Shown one piece after another: positions 34,653-44,241 of a DNA stretch of 64,000 nt; the first letter of the stretch is position 1, and each line of letters opens with the position of its first letter. The DNA comes from Exiguobacterium alkaliphilum 12/1 (lineage in GTDB: Bacteria > Bacillota > Bacilli > Exiguobacteriales > Exiguobacteriaceae), in assembly GCF_000714435.1 (NCBI RefSeq), contig NZ_JJMW01000063.1:62001-126000 (forward strand), in the 5' to 3' direction. Position numbers and translations under genes: made by a program. The notes below the pieces were generated by a model. It made no database searches. It had not been told where the DNA came from and worked only from the letters and a program-made list of their open reading frames with translations.

Positions 34653-36354
34653 ATACTTTGAATTGGCTAATCAGTTCGTTCAACTCGTCCATCTTTTGTT
34701 GCGACATCTCGGTGGCACGGTTCAACTCCCCGAACCGGTCGACCGAGAGGGTCACTTTCTCGGCAATCTCTTGCGTGCCGAGCGCGCCGTTGTTCACTGT
34801 GACGGCGACGTCTTGGATGACAGATATCATGTTCGACGTCAACTGTTCGAGCTCGGTCGCGGCGTCGGCGAACTCGGAAGCGGTCGTCTCGAACCGTCCC
34901 GCGTCCGCGCTGTACTGTTCGGCCGCCTCTTCGAGTTGGTCGTAGTCTTTGACGACATTCGTGTCGAGGAAGGAGAGCATCTCGCTCGACGTCTCGTTCA
35001 GATGGTCTACCGACTGGAGCACGGTCGCCGAGATGGCTTGGATCCGTTCGACGGTCGAGCGGCTCGTCTCGGCGAGCTTTCGAATCTCGTCGGCGACGAC
35101 GGCGAATCCGCGGCCCGCTTCACCGGCACGCGCGGCTTCGATTGAGGCGTTCAAAGACAACAGGTTCGTCTGGGCGGCGATGTCTAGAATGTCGTTCGTG
35201 AGCGTCGCAATCTCGCGTACCGCCTTCGCGTCTTGCATCGCCCGCTCTAATCGTTGCCGGGTCGAATCGAGGACGTGGAGAGCGGACGATTTCGCTTCGA
35301 CGGCATGGCCACGGAGGGCGACGGCCCGGGCATCGACCCGTTTCGCCTCGTCTTTTCGTTCGGCGGCCATCGAGACGATGTGTTGGAGCGTCCGTTCCAT
35401 GTCGGAAGCCGAAGCGTTCATTTCCTGGGCGCTCGCGGCCGTCTGTTGCATGCCGGCCGTCAAGTCCTCGGTCGTCGCGGCCGTCGTCGTCATATACGTG
35501 TCGAGCGCTTTTAGCTCTTCATACGTGTTGGCCGACTGTGCCGCGACACCGCGAGACACGTCGTTCACTTGCAGGATGAGTTGACGCAAGTTGGCGATGA
35601 ATTGGTTGAAGTCGCGTGCGAGCCCCGAAAACTCGTCTCGGCGCTTCACCGGGATCGCCGTCGTCAAATCGCCTTCGCTCGTCGCGAGTTCCCGCATCTT
35701 CACTTTGAACTCGTTGAGCGGTTCGAAGATGGAGCGGAAGATGAACAGCATCATGAGCACGGTGAAAATGGCAGCGGCGGCTAGGATGACGATGAGCGTG
35801 AGCTGTACTTGTTCAAACAGCGCCTCGCCTTGTTCCGTGTCGGAGATGATGGCGTCACGGTTCAAGTTGACGAGAAGGCCGAGCGTGTTCGACAGCGCAT
35901 CCGCACTCGGCGTCGCCGTGTCGCGGATATAAGCCTCGGCCTCAGCTTGGCCTTCCTCGTTTGAGATGCGCAATAGTTCCGTGATGTTCGTTTGAAACGT
36001 CGTCCACTGCGTCTCGGCCTGATCGAACAGTTCTTGGTCAGCTTGTGTGATGATCGTCGATTCATAGCCGCTCATCCGTTGCTTTAAAATCGTGACGCCC
36101 GTCTCGACGTCGCGCTCGACGTTCTGTTTCGTCACTTCGTCCTCGACGAGAGCGTGTCGAATCAAATGGCGCCGTATCTCGAGCAACTGTTTGTCGACTT
36201 GATGAATCTGGTCCATGCCTGGCACCCACGACACGGTCATATCTTCTTGTGCGGCCTTCGAGGCGTTCAACGCGTATAGGGCGTATCCGCTCACGCCGAG
36301 CAACAAGACGAGCAAGACGGTGAACGCGGCAATCAGTTTGTTCCGGATTGACAT
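34651..36354 (-). CDS. Methyl-accepting chemotaxis protein
   Basis: A 567-residue chemoreceptor: first TM at residues 10-32, an extracellular four-helix-bundle (4HB_MCP-like) sensor (about 35-185), a second TM near 190-212, HAMP (about 213-265), then the long coiled-coil signalling domain whose hairpin tip reads [23 protein letters not shown]. It should signal to CheA/CheW to control the flagellar motor; the ligand is unknown. GGGAGG lies 6 nt before the ATG at 36354; the ATG at 36372 precedes that site. No other chemotaxis gene is in the window. Confidence 0.92.
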   Translation of the reverse strand: MSIRNKLIAAFTVLLVLLLGVSGYALYALNASKAAQEDMTVSWVPGMDQIHQVDKQLLEIRRHLIRHALVEDEVTKQNVERDVETGVTILKQRMSGYESTIITQADQELFDQAETQWTTFQTNITELLRISNEEGQAEAEAYIRDTATPSADALSNTLGLLVNLNRDAIISDTEQGEALFEQVQLTLIVILAAAAIFTVLMMLFIFRSIFEPLNEFKVKMRELATSEGDLTTAIPVKRRDEFSGLARDFNQFIANLRQLILQVNDVSRGVAAQSANTYEELKALDTYMTTTAATTEDLTAGMQQTAASAQEMNASASDMERTLQHIVSMAAERKDEAKRVDARAVALRGHAVEAKSSALHVLDSTRQRLERAMQDAKAVREIATLTNDILDIAAQTNLLSLNASIEAARAGEAGRGFAVVADEIRKLAETSRSTVERIQAISATVLQSVDHLNETSSEMLSFLDTNVVKDYDQLEEAAEQYSADAGRFETTASEFADAATELEQLTSNMISVIQDVAVTVNNGALGTQEIAEKVTLSVDRFGELNRATEMSQQKMDELNELISQFKV

Positions 36355-36523
36355 AATGATCCTCCCTGTCATTCAGTCTTCTCTCTAAGCATAAGGACAA
36401 TCCGCCGACGACCGAATAGCTATTTTTGGAAACGAGTCAATGTTCGGGTCGGATTCCCCATGTTTGTAAAAAAACGTGTCGCTTTCGAGCGGATTGGATT
36501 TTCTTTTTTGTCTTATGAAATAG

Positions 36524-36532
36524 TGGTATGAT
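36524..36532 (+). promoter_or_regulatory. Extended -10 promoter of gatCAB
   Basis: TGG-TATGAT (36524-36532) is an extended -10 about 39 bp before the gatC start, with a T-rich region at the -35 distance. Confidence 0.45.
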
Positions 36533-36570
36533 AAGGAACGATGTATGAAACCATGTTGGAGGTGTGAAGA

Positions 36571-36861
36571 TTGACTCGAATCACAGAAGATGAAGTACGG
36601 CACGTCGCCGGACTCGCCCGCCTTGCGATCACAGATGACGAGGTGACGCACTTCACGGAGCAATTGACAAAAATCCTCGAGTTCGCGGAGCAACTCGATG
36701 AACTCGATACAACGGGCGTCATCCCGACGACCCATGCCCTAGATTTGAAAAACGTACTACGCAAAGACGAGGTCCGCCCGTCGCTTCCACGCGAGGAAGT
36801 CGAACGGATGGCACCTGATTGGGAGAACGGCCAAGTCCGCGTCCCAGCCGTCTTTGAATAA
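36571..36861 (+). CDS. gatC: Asp/Glu-tRNA amidotransferase subunit C
   Basis: A 96-residue protein matching Gat[19 protein letters not shown] at the N-terminus, [16 protein letters not shown] and [11 protein letters not shown] further on. GatC clamps GatA and GatB in the complex that converts Glu-tRNA(Gln) and Asp-tRNA(Asn) to the amidated forms. The start is TTG at 36571, 8 nt after GGAGG; no ATG fits. First gene of gatCAB, with gatA starting 10 bp downstream. Confidence 0.95.
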   Translation: MTRITEDEVRHVAGLARLAITDDEVTHFTEQLTKILEFAEQLDELDTTGVIPTTHALDLKNVLRKDEVRPSLPREEVERMAPDWENGQVRVPAVFE

Positions 36862-36871
36862 GGAGGCCCCT

Positions 36872-38314
36872 ATGAGTTTATTCGACCACGGTGTAGCGAA
36901 GCTACATACCTTATTAAAAGAAGGCGAGGTCACGGTGACGGACCTCGTCAAAGAATCGTTCGACCAAATCGAGCGCACGGATGAGAAAATCGGTGCGTTC
37001 TTGACGCTCAACGAGGATGCGTTCGAGCAAGCAAAACGGATGGACGACCTCGCGAAGACAGCGGACAACCCGCTCTTCGGATTGCCAATCGGCGTCAAAG
37101 ACAACATCGTCACGAAAGGGACGCGGACGACGTGTGCCTCGAAGTTCCTCGAGAACTTCGTCCCGGCCCATGACGCGACGGTCGTCGAGCGTCTCCATGA
37201 CGCCGGTGCCGTCACGATCGGGAAGCTCAACATGGACGAGTTCGCGATGGGCTCGTCAAACGAGAACTCGGCGTTCAAAGTCGTCCGCAACCCATGGGAC
37301 ACAACCCGCGTACCAGGCGGTTCGTCAGGCGGTTCGGCGGCGACGGTCGCGGCCGGACAAGTCCTCTTTAGCCTTGGCTCGGATACGGGCGGTTCGATTC
37401 GTCAACCGGCGGCCTATTGTGGCGTCGTCGGGATGAAACCGACGTATGGTCTCGTCTCACGTTACGGCCTCGTCGCCTTCGCCTCGTCGCTCGACCAAAT
37501 CGGTCCGCTCACACGTACGGTCGAAGACAACGCCTACTTGTTGAACGCGATTGCCGGGCATTGCGAGATGGACTCGACGTCATCGACGGTCGAGCTTCCG
37601 GACTACACGAAGTCGCTTCACGGCGACATCAAAGGCTTGAAACTCGCACTCCCGGAAGAGTTCATGGGGGAAGGCGTATCGGACGGTGTCCGTAAACAAA
37701 TCGAGGAAGCGATTGAGACGCTCAAGTCGCTCGGTGCGACGGTCGAGACGGTATCGCTCCCGACGGTGAAATACGCGCTCCCGACATATTACTTGCTCGC
37801 TTCGTCTGAAGCATCTTCGAACCTCGCCCGCTTCGACGGCATCCGTTACGGTCGACGCGCCGAGGCCGACGCGCTCGAAGAAGTGTTCACGTACTCGCGT
37901 GAGCAAGGGTTCGGCGAAGAAGTGAAACGTCGCATCATGCTCGGAACGTACGCCTTGAGCTCTGGTTATTACGATGCGTTCTACAAGAAGTCGCAACAGG
38001 TCCGAACGCTCATGAAGCAAGACTTTGAAAAAGTGTTCGCGAAGTACGACGCCATCATCGGGCCGACTGCTCCGACGATTGCGTTCAAACTCGGCGACCA
38101 GCTCGAAGACCCGCTCACGATGTACGCTAACGATATTATGACGATCCCCGTCAACTTGGCGGGCGTCCCGGCTATCTCGGTCCCGGCCGGTCTGTCAGAA
38201 GGACTCCCGGTCGGTCTTCAAATCATCGGGAACCATTACAGTGAACCAACACTCTACCGCGTGGCCCATGCTTTCGAACAAGCAAACGGCGGTTTCAAAA
38301 TGCCACAGCTTTAA
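36872..38314 (+). CDS. gatA: Asp/Glu-tRNA amidotransferase subunit A
   Basis: A 480-residue amidase-signature enzyme. The catalytic triad region is visible: Lys in GVKDNI (near 78), Ser in GGSSGGSAA (near 152) and the nucleophile region [15 protein letters not shown] (near 177). It releases ammonia from glutamine for GatB. The ATG at 36872 follows AAGGAGG; an in-frame TTG at 36854 lies before it. Confidence 0.97.
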   Translation: MSLFDHGVAKLHTLLKEGEVTVTDLVKESFDQIERTDEKIGAFLTLNEDAFEQAKRMDDLAKTADNPLFGLPIGVKDNIVTKGTRTTCASKFLENFVPAHDATVVERLHDAGAVTIGKLNMDEFAMGSSNENSAFKVVRNPWDTTRVPGGSSGGSAATVAAGQVLFSLGSDTGGSIRQPAAYCGVVGMKPTYGLVSRYGLVAFASSLDQIGPLTRTVEDNAYLLNAIAGHCEMDSTSSTVELPDYTKSLHGDIKGLKLALPEEFMGEGVSDGVRKQIEEAIETLKSLGATVETVSLPTVKYALPTYYLLASSEASSNLARFDGIRYGRRAEADALEEVFTYSREQGFGEEVKRRIMLGTYALSSGYYDAFYKKSQQVRTLMKQDFEKVFAKYDAIIGPTAPTIAFKLGDQLEDPLTMYANDIMTIPVNLAGVPAISVPAGLSEGLPVGLQIIGNHYSEPTLYRVAHAFEQANGGFKMPQL

Positions 38315-38326
38315 GGAGGACGTACG

Positions 38327-39757
38327 ATGAACTTTGAAACGATCATCGGGATCGAGGTGCACGCCGAGCTGAGCACGAAGTCGAAGATTTGGTGTGGCTG
38401 CTCGCGCACGTACGGTGCCGAAACGAATACACAGACGTGTCCGATTTGTCTCGGACACCCGGGCGTCTTGCCTAAATTGAACGAAGAGGCGGTCAACCTT
38501 GCCATCAAGGCCGCGATGGCACTCAACTGTGAAGTCGCGACCGATACGAAATTCGACCGGAAGAACTACTTCTATCCGGACACGCCGAAAGCGTACCAAA
38601 TCTCGCAGTTCGACCAGCCGATCGGCTTCAACGGTCACGTCGACGTCGAAGTCGACGGCGAGATGAAACGGTTCCGCATCGAGCGGGTCCATCTCGAAGA
38701 AGATGCCGGGAAGATGAACCACACGGGTGAGAAGCATTCGGTCGTCGACTTCAACCGGACCGGCTCACCGCTCATCGAGATCGTCAGTGAGGCCGACATG
38801 CGCTCACCGAAAGACGCCGTCGCGTACCTCGAGCGCTTGAAAGAAGTGCTCTCGTTCGCGGGCGTCTCGGACGTCAAGATGGAAGAAGGGTCGCTTCGTT
38901 GCGACTGTAACATCTCGGTCCGTCCGTTCGGTCAAGAACCGTTCGGGACGAAGACGGAACTCAAAAACTTGAACTCGTTCTCGAACGTGTTGAAGGCGCT
39001 CGAGTATGAAGAAGACCGTCATCGCAAACTCCTCATCACGGGTGGCGTCATGCGTCAAGAGACGCTTCGTTTCGACGAGGCGGCGAAGAAGACGATTCTC
39101 ATGCGTGTCAAAGAAGGCGCGGCCGACTATCGCTACTTCCCAGAGCCGGACCTCGTCCGTCTCGAGATTGACGAGGCGTGGAAAGATCGCATCCGGGCGA
39201 CACTTCCGGAACTGCCGGCGGCCCGTCGCGAACGCTACATGAGCAATTACGGCTTGTCGGCGTATGACGCGAAGGCGCTCACGTCGACGCGTGAGTTCTC
39301 GGACTTCTTCGAAGCGACGACGGCGGCCGGTGCCGAGCCAAAAGCCGCGGCGAACTGGCTCATGGGTGAAGTGCTCGGCCACTTGAACAAGTCGGACGAG
39401 ACGATCGAGACGATGAAACTCACACCGGGCGCGCTCGCAGAGTTGATTCGTTTGATTGGAGACGGTACAATTTCTTCGAAGATCGCCAAGCGTGTGTTCA
39501 CGGCCATGATGGAAGAAGGCGCCGAACCGAAAGCGTATGTGGAAGCGAACGGCCTCGCCCAAATCTCGGACGAGAACTTGCTTCGCGGCTACATCCTTGA
39601 GTTGTTCGAGGCGCATCCGCAAATGATTGAAGACTTTAAGAACGGGAAAGACCGGGCGAAAGGCTTCATCATCGGGCAAATCATGAAACAGACGAAAGGG
39701 ATGGCGAACCCGGCACTCCTCGATGGCTTGTTCCACGAAGAGATTGCCAAACGCTGA
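38327..39757 (+). CDS. gatB: Asp/Glu-tRNA amidotransferase subunit B
   Basis: A 476-residue GatB: N-terminal [20 protein letters not shown] with zinc cysteines (later [12 protein letters not shown]), the kinase-like cradle with [13 protein letters not shown], and a C-terminal GatB/YqeY tail binding the tRNA. It phosphorylates the misacylated aminoacyl-tRNA and amidates it. AAGGAGG precedes the ATG at normal spacing. Third gene of the operon. Confidence 0.97.
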   Translation: MNFETIIGIEVHAELSTKSKIWCGCSRTYGAETNTQTCPICLGHPGVLPKLNEEAVNLAIKAAMALNCEVATDTKFDRKNYFYPDTPKAYQISQFDQPIGFNGHVDVEVDGEMKRFRIERVHLEEDAGKMNHTGEKHSVVDFNRTGSPLIEIVSEADMRSPKDAVAYLERLKEVLSFAGVSDVKMEEGSLRCDCNISVRPFGQEPFGTKTELKNLNSFSNVLKALEYEEDRHRKLLITGGVMRQETLRFDEAAKKTILMRVKEGAADYRYFPEPDLVRLEIDEAWKDRIRATLPELPAARRERYMSNYGLSAYDAKALTSTREFSDFFEATTAAGAEPKAAANWLMGEVLGHLNKSDETIETMKLTPGALAELIRLIGDGTISSKIAKRVFTAMMEEGAEPKAYVEANGLAQISDENLLRGYILELFEAHPQMIEDFKNGKDRAKGFIIGQIMKQTKGMANPALLDGLFHEEIAKR

Positions 39758-39819
39758 CGAAGCGGCGAGGCACTTGTGTCTCGCTTTTCGCTCGATATGA
39801 GCAAAGGGAGAGAAAGAGT

Positions 39820-40818
39820 ATGCAACGGAAACGTGCGCGGGTCATCTATAACCCGACATCAGGAAAAGAAGTGATCAAACGGGAGCTCCCGTACATCTTG
39901 AACCGCTTAGAGGATGCGGGTTATGAGACGTCGACGTACGCGACGAAAGCGATTGGTGACGCGACGCAGGAAGCCGTCCGGGCCGCTGCGGCCGAGTTCG
40001 ATTTGATTATCGCGGCCGGCGGGGACGGGACGCTGAACGAAGTCATCTCGGGCCTTGCACCGCTCGAGACACGTCCAACGATCGGGCTCATTCCGGTCGG
40101 CACGACGAACGACTTCGCCCGTGCGATGCGTATTCCTTTGAGTGTCGTCGGGGCGCTCGACGTCATCTGCGACGGCTTCGAGATGCCGGTCGACCTCGGT
40201 GAGATTGAAGGCGAGAAGGGTGACATCCACTACTTCATCAATATCGCCGGCGGCGGCATCATGACGGAGTTGTCTTATGAAGTGCCGTCGAAGTTGAAGA
40301 CGGCGCTCGGCCAGCTCGCGTATTACGTCAAAGGGATGGAGAAGCTACCGCTCATCAAACCGACGTATATCGAACTCGAGCACGACGAAGGCACGTTCAG
40401 CGGCGAGGTGATGATTTTCCTCACGTCGAACTCGAACTCGGTCGGTGGTTTCGAGAAGATTTCACCACACGCGTCGCTGAACGACGGCTTGTTCGACTTG
40501 TTCATCTTACGTAAATGTAACTTGTTCGAGTTCATCCATGTCGTCCGCTTGCTCTTACGGGGCGAACACTTGACGAGTCCGCTCGTCGAGCACTTCAAGA
40601 CGAGCCACGTCCGGATGAAGACGACGGAGCCGATGAGTCTCAACATCGACGGCGAGTATGGCGGGGAGTGTACCGGTGAGATGCGGAACTTGTTCCGTCA
40701 CTTGACGGTGCTCGCGCCGAACGCGCGCATTCGCGAGATGGAAGAGCTGAACGCCCAATATGAGCGCGAACAGATGATTAAACAGCTGTTCAACGTGTCA
40801 ATCGAGAAAGCAGAATGA
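39820..40818 (+). CDS. dagK: Diacylglycerol kinase
   Basis: A 332-residue lipid kinase: ARVIYNPTSGKE at the N-terminus, nucleotide motif AAGGDGTLNEVISGL near 66, PVGTTNDFARAMRIP near 92 and a C-terminal beta sandwich. It phosphorylates diacylglycerol back into phospholipid synthesis (DgkB/YerQ type). The order gatCAB-dagK-rlmCD matches that of Bacillus. GGGAGAG precedes the ATG; a weak hairpin follows the stop. Confidence 0.94.
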   Translation: MQRKRARVIYNPTSGKEVIKRELPYILNRLEDAGYETSTYATKAIGDATQEAVRAAAAEFDLIIAAGGDGTLNEVISGLAPLETRPTIGLIPVGTTNDFARAMRIPLSVVGALDVICDGFEMPVDLGEIEGEKGDIHYFINIAGGGIMTELSYEVPSKLKTALGQLAYYVKGMEKLPLIKPTYIELEHDEGTFSGEVMIFLTSNSNSVGGFEKISPHASLNDGLFDLFILRKCNLFEFIHVVRLLLRGEHLTSPLVEHFKTSHVRMKTTEPMSLNIDGEYGGECTGEMRNLFRHLTVLAPNARIREMEELNAQYEREQMIKQLFNVSIEKAE

Positions 40819-40822
40819 GTCG

Positions 40823-40851
40823 GCTCGGCGTGGCGCACACGTCGAGCTTTT
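40823..40851 (+). terminator. Weak terminator after dagK
   Basis: GCTCGGCGTG pairs with CACGTCGAGC (one G-T) and is followed by only four T. Confidence 0.5.
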
Positions 40852-40912
40852 CGTTCGCCTCGAACGGGTAACGGTATATACAGGAATTTTTGAATCGAGA
40901 AAGGAGAGGCAC

Positions 40913-42271
40913 ATGCTACCAGTTAAAAAGAATGACCGTCTTGACGTCGCCATCCACGACCTGACCCATGAAGGGGCTGGCGTGGCGCGCGTCGACGGCT
41001 ACACGTTATTCGTCCCGAACGCGCTCCCAGGCGAGACGGTCGAGATCGTCGTGACGAAGACGAACAAACAGTACGGGTTCGCCCGCTTGATCGATGTGAA
41101 ACAAGCGAGCGCGGATCGCGTCGAGCCGCCGTGCCCAATCTTTTATCAATGCGGGGGCTGTCAGCTCCAACATTTCAGCTATGACGGCCAGCTCCGTCAG
41201 AAACGGGACCGCGTCGTCGATGCGCTGAAGCGACTCGGCCAGTTCGACGTGCCGGTCCACGAGACGATTGGCATGCCGGAACCGTGGCGTTACCGAAACA
41301 AGGCGCAAGTGCCGTTCAAGCAAGAAGGGGGCCGTTTAGTCGCCGGCTTCTATCGCCCACGTTCGCACGACATCGTCGAGATGAAGGAGTGCCTCATCCA
41401 AGACGAGCGCAATGACGAAGCGGTCCAAGTCGTTCGTGACGTATTGGAAGCACACGGCGTCCCGGCCTATGACGAGAAGACCGGACGCGGTGTCATCCGT
41501 CACGTCATGGCCCGGTACGGATACCATTCAGGCGAGTTGATGATCGTCCTCATCACGAAGACGTCGAAAATCAAAGGTGTCAACGAGATCGTCGCCGACA
41601 TCGTGAAGCGTCTCCCGGACGTGACGTCGATCATGCAAAACGTCAACCCGGACAAGACGAACGTCATCTTAGGGTCGACGAATAAGTTGCTCTATGGCCA
41701 TGAGACGATTGAGGACAAGATCGGTGGCCTGACGTTCACGATTTCTCCGCACTCGTTCTTCCAAGTCAACCCGGTCCAGACGGAGAAGCTGTATGGCAAG
41801 GCGCTCGAATACGCGCAACTGACCGGGACGGAACAAGTCGTCGACGCCTATTGCGGCATCGGGACGATCAGTCTGTTCCTCGCCCGGAAAGCGGCGCACG
41901 TGTACGGTGTCGAAGTCGTGCCGGAAGCGATCGAGGACGCGAAACAGAACGCGCTCGTCAATGAGATTGATAACGTGACGTACGCGTGCGGCGCGGCAGA
42001 AGACGTGTTGCCGAAATGGAAGAAAGACGGGATTAATCCGGACGTCATCGTCGTCGACCCGCCGCGTAAAGGCTGTGCTGAGTCATTCCTCGAGACGATG
42101 GTCGAGATGGCACCGAAGCGAATCGTCTACGTGTCGTGTAACGTCGCGACGCAAGCGCGCGATATGCGTTATCTCGCGGATCGCGGTTACAAATTAGTCG
42201 AAGTCACACCGGTCGACATGTTCCCGCATACGGCGCATGTGGAGACCGTGGCGTGGATGGAAAAAGTATAA
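40913..42271 (+). CDS. rlmCD: 23S rRNA (uracil-5-)-methyltransferase RlmCD-type
   Basis: A 452-residue SAM-dependent enzyme. Residues 1-60 form a TRAM RNA-binding domain; the Fe-S cysteines appear as C-x5-C-x2-C in CPIFYQCGGCQLQHF (near 76) plus a fourth Cys in MKECLIQD; the SAM region is VVDAYCGIGTISLFLA and the catalytic tail VVDPPRKGC / VYVSCNVATQARD. It methylates U747/U1939-type positions of 23S rRNA. AAAGGAGAGG precedes the ATG. Confidence 0.95.
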   Translation: MLPVKKNDRLDVAIHDLTHEGAGVARVDGYTLFVPNALPGETVEIVVTKTNKQYGFARLIDVKQASADRVEPPCPIFYQCGGCQLQHFSYDGQLRQKRDRVVDALKRLGQFDVPVHETIGMPEPWRYRNKAQVPFKQEGGRLVAGFYRPRSHDIVEMKECLIQDERNDEAVQVVRDVLEAHGVPAYDEKTGRGVIRHVMARYGYHSGELMIVLITKTSKIKGVNEIVADIVKRLPDVTSIMQNVNPDKTNVILGSTNKLLYGHETIEDKIGGLTFTISPHSFFQVNPVQTEKLYGKALEYAQLTGTEQVVDAYCGIGTISLFLARKAAHVYGVEVVPEAIEDAKQNALVNEIDNVTYACGAAEDVLPKWKKDGINPDVIVVDPPRKGCAESFLETMVEMAPKRIVYVSCNVATQARDMRYLADRGYKLVEVTPVDMFPHTAHVETVAWMEKV

Positions 42272-42277
42272 TAAAAA

Positions 42278-42322
42278 CCCTTAGCTTTTCCGTTTTCATA
42301 CGGTTCAGCTAAGGGCTATTTT
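42278..42322 (+). terminator. Terminator after rlmCD
   Basis: CCCTTAGCT pairs with AGCTAAGGG, with an inner CCGT/ACGG stem, followed by CTATTTTATT. Confidence 0.8.
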
Positions 42323-42367
42323 ATTGCCTTAATAATTAAAGCGCCTTTATAATCTTTGGGCTAGAAC

Positions 42368-43087
42368 TCACGATTCATCGTAGTCTGTAGAGAACGGCTT
42401 CTCTTCATAGTTAGAAACGTTGTACGATCCAATTGTGCGATATTTTTCGGGAGAGGAATCGTTCTTTGCCAACTTGTTAGAGACATCAGTGGCCAAAGCG
42501 TCATTTATAATTCTGTGTAAATAGCTCGGGTCTGGAGCTTCGTTGATGGCAGCCATGACAAGTGCATTTCTAAGGTAACCGGCATTATTGGAAAGTAGTT
42601 CTGCATTAAAAGGCAAATTATGATGTTGAGCAAAAAGTTTCATAAAAACAGAAACAGTGCGGGTGTTCCCTTCACGGAAAGGATGGACCCGCCACAAGTC
42701 TGTCATTAGCTTAGCGAAATAGACAGGGAGGCGTATATTTTTATGCTCCCATTTGATTTCTTGTTGCCAATCAAAAATAGACTCTAAATTTGTTCGAATA
42801 TGCTTAGAATCACGATAGTTATCATTCTTTGCAACAACTCCATCGACATCTATTTAATGAACTGTATGAGTGGGCCGGTGAATTTCGTTCAATCAATATT
42901 TATAAACATGAGCGAATTTTGGACGGTTTGTCTGTGATCTATCGAAATCCACTTCCGAAATGAATGACTCTACTTCTAATATGTTTGCAATGATGAGCTG
43001 TGCTTCAACAGTAATCAGTTGTTGTTCGTCAGTAATCCCAAGCTTATTTATAAGCACACTCGTGTTGGGGTATACGTAAGGATCCAT
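42368..43087 (-). pseudogene. fic: fic toxin gene interrupted by an internal inversion
   Basis: Reading from the ATG at 43087 gives a Fic N-terminus (MDPYVYPNTSVLINKLG..) that stays native to about residue 49 and hits a stop at residue 65. A separate in-frame part, from about 42812 down to 42368, holds the Fic active site HPFREGNTR and the C-terminus. The missing middle, including LHRHLFNELYEWAGEFRS, is coded on the opposite strand at 42819-42938. Flipping 42813-42944 yields one continuous 239-residue Fic protein of the VbhT-like class, with HPFREGNTR at 135-143. Fic proteins transfer AMP to target proteins. As found here the gene cannot make a full protein. It overlaps the antitoxin stop (TAATG). 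Confidence 0.88.
42813..42944. other. Inverted 132-bp segment inside fic
   Basis: The ends are CGATAG (42813-42818) and CTATCG (42939-42944), exact inverted repeats. The plus strand of the segment encodes SYHSLQQLHRHLF, NELYEWAGEF and RSINIYKHERILDGLSVIY, the Fic middle, whereas the flanking Fic parts are on the minus strand. Re-inversion restores the codons across both junctions (GAT-AGT on one side, TAT-CGT on the other) with no frame change. Confidence 0.88.
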
Positions 43088-43275
43088 TAGGATTGACGTG
43101 CTTTCGTGTACTTCTCCATAATGGCTTGCTTAAACTGGGCTGAAGTGATTTCGCCATCTTCATATCGCTCCAGCAATTTTTGTGTAAAAGGACTTGGTTT
43201 TCCCCCATCGATTGCGGCCATACCAACTGCAAATTTTACTTGTTTTTGACGTTCGATATATGAGTTCTGATCCAT
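43087..43275 (-). CDS. VbhA-like antitoxin of the Fic module
   Basis: A 62-residue protein with the VbhA layout: an N-terminal helix (ERQKQVKFAVGMAAIDGG), then PSPFTQKLLERYEDGEITSAQFKQAIMEKY. In VbhA-type antitoxins an [ST]xxxE[GN] motif inserts Glu into the Fic site; here the aligned residues read MAAIDG, so both key positions differ (Met for Ser/Thr, Asp for Glu). The ATG at 43275 follows AAAAGGGTG; the longer frame from 43326 lacks a ribosome site. Its stop overlaps the fic start, indicating a coupled toxin-antitoxin operon, antitoxin first. Confidence 0.75.
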   Translation of the reverse strand: MDQNSYIERQKQVKFAVGMAAIDGGKPSPFTQKLLERYEDGEITSAQFKQAIMEKYTKARQS

Positions 43276-43312
43276 TTTTTTCACCCTTTTCACTTCGATT
43301 AACTTATTAGTA

Positions 43313-43346
43313 ATTATATCATACACGACGAACTATAAAATCGTGT
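43313..43346 (-). promoter_or_regulatory. Promoter and candidate operator of the antitoxin-fic operon
   Basis: On the minus strand TGA-TATAAT is an extended -10 (TATAAT complement at 43313-43318). ACACGA (43323-43328) and TCGTGT (43341-43346), inverted repeats 12 bp apart, lie between -10 and -35 and could be an autoregulatory site. Confidence 0.5.
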
Positions 43347-43540
43347 GCAACTTCTCGCGATTAGTATGAACTCGAAGGCAGCGGACGAGGCTTTGTGAAG
43401 AAAGTGCTGTGTTTCAATTGACGAATGTCTGAAAAGAATAACAATCATTCAGCGTGAACAAGGGAATAAGATAACGATTGAACGTCATATGGAGAAGGGG
43501 GCGGGTTATAAAAATTGATCAGCGAAGGAGGGCACTCGGT

Positions 43541-44014
43541 TTGAAACCATTGACTGAGTTGATTCAAGCATATACGTCGACCGTCAAACAAGGAGACATG
43601 CCGCTCGCGTATCGAGGTATCCTTGAATTTCTAGGGCACCTGCGATCTCGTTTCATGAAGAGTGGATACGAGGTGAGCGGTCTGTACCCAGGCTATATGG
43701 ATATGTCTTACGTATCGGTAAACACATCGTCTTTGAAAGAGAGAGGGCTTAAAATCGCAGTTGTCTATCTCCATGGTACAGAGTGCTTTGAGGTGTGGTT
43801 GTCCGCTCGCAATAGGACACTGTCGGAACAGTACGCGACCACGTTTCAAACAGTACAAGGCTTCCATAACGATGAAAATCTAGATGCCATTCTTGAGCGC
43901 GCATTGACATCTTCTCCCGATTTTGATGAGCCGGAGCAGTTGGCTGAATTGATTGAGCGGGAAGTCGAACGGTTCATTCAAGATGTGGAAACAATACTCG
44001 AGGGAGGGCGCTGA
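43541..44014 (+). CDS. DUF7000-family protein
   Basis: A 157-residue protein of unknown function. The block AYRGILEFLGHLRSRFMKS, the tail of which is followed by SGLYPGYMDMSYVSV and LKIAVVYLHGTECFEVWLSARNR, is typical of DUF7000. A TTG at 43541 lies 8 nt after AAGGAGGG and is the preferred start; the longer frame from 43478 would need a start without such a site. Immediately followed by a small gene remnant that resembles an immunity-like protein. AT-richer than the core genes. Confidence 0.7.
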   Translation: MKPLTELIQAYTSTVKQGDMPLAYRGILEFLGHLRSRFMKSGYEVSGLYPGYMDMSYVSVNTSSLKERGLKIAVVYLHGTECFEVWLSARNRTLSEQYATTFQTVQGFHNDENLDAILERALTSSPDFDEPEQLAELIEREVERFIQDVETILEGGR

Positions 44015-44191
44015 TGGATTGGATGGCCGAAGTAGAAATGAGACTGAAGCGAGGTAATCAACTTCTGTGTGCGAAAGACAATACGTTTTTGGAAACATCC
44101 GGCAGACGGGTATTTGATTCCTATAGGAGCGACAAATCTCTATAACCTGGTTTTGTCGCACGCTGTCAGTCAACGTAAGGCGCACCAGTAG
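44014..44191 (+). pseudogene. Truncated immunity-like gene remnant
   Basis: An ORF of 43 codons (44014-44145) starts MDWMAEVEMRLKRGNQLL and CAKDNTFLETS, which resembles the N-terminus of Imm-5-like putative immunity proteins of about 170 residues, but then ends. The +1 frame continues with FWKHPADGYLIPIGATNLYN and stops at 44191. The combination suggests a gene shortened by deletion or frameshift. The ATG overlaps the DUF7000 stop, so both were once one operon. Confidence 0.4.
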
Positions 44192-44241
44192 AAGCAGCAA
44201 GGAAGGGTTGGTCAAAAACAGGATATGAGGAGATCGTGTAA

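Noticed and set aside
42841-42960. Plus-strand stretch with Fic-like translation taken as a separate small Fic gene
   Set aside because: It has no start or active site, and both ends join exactly in frame with the minus-strand Fic parts when flipped, so it is an inverted piece of one gene.
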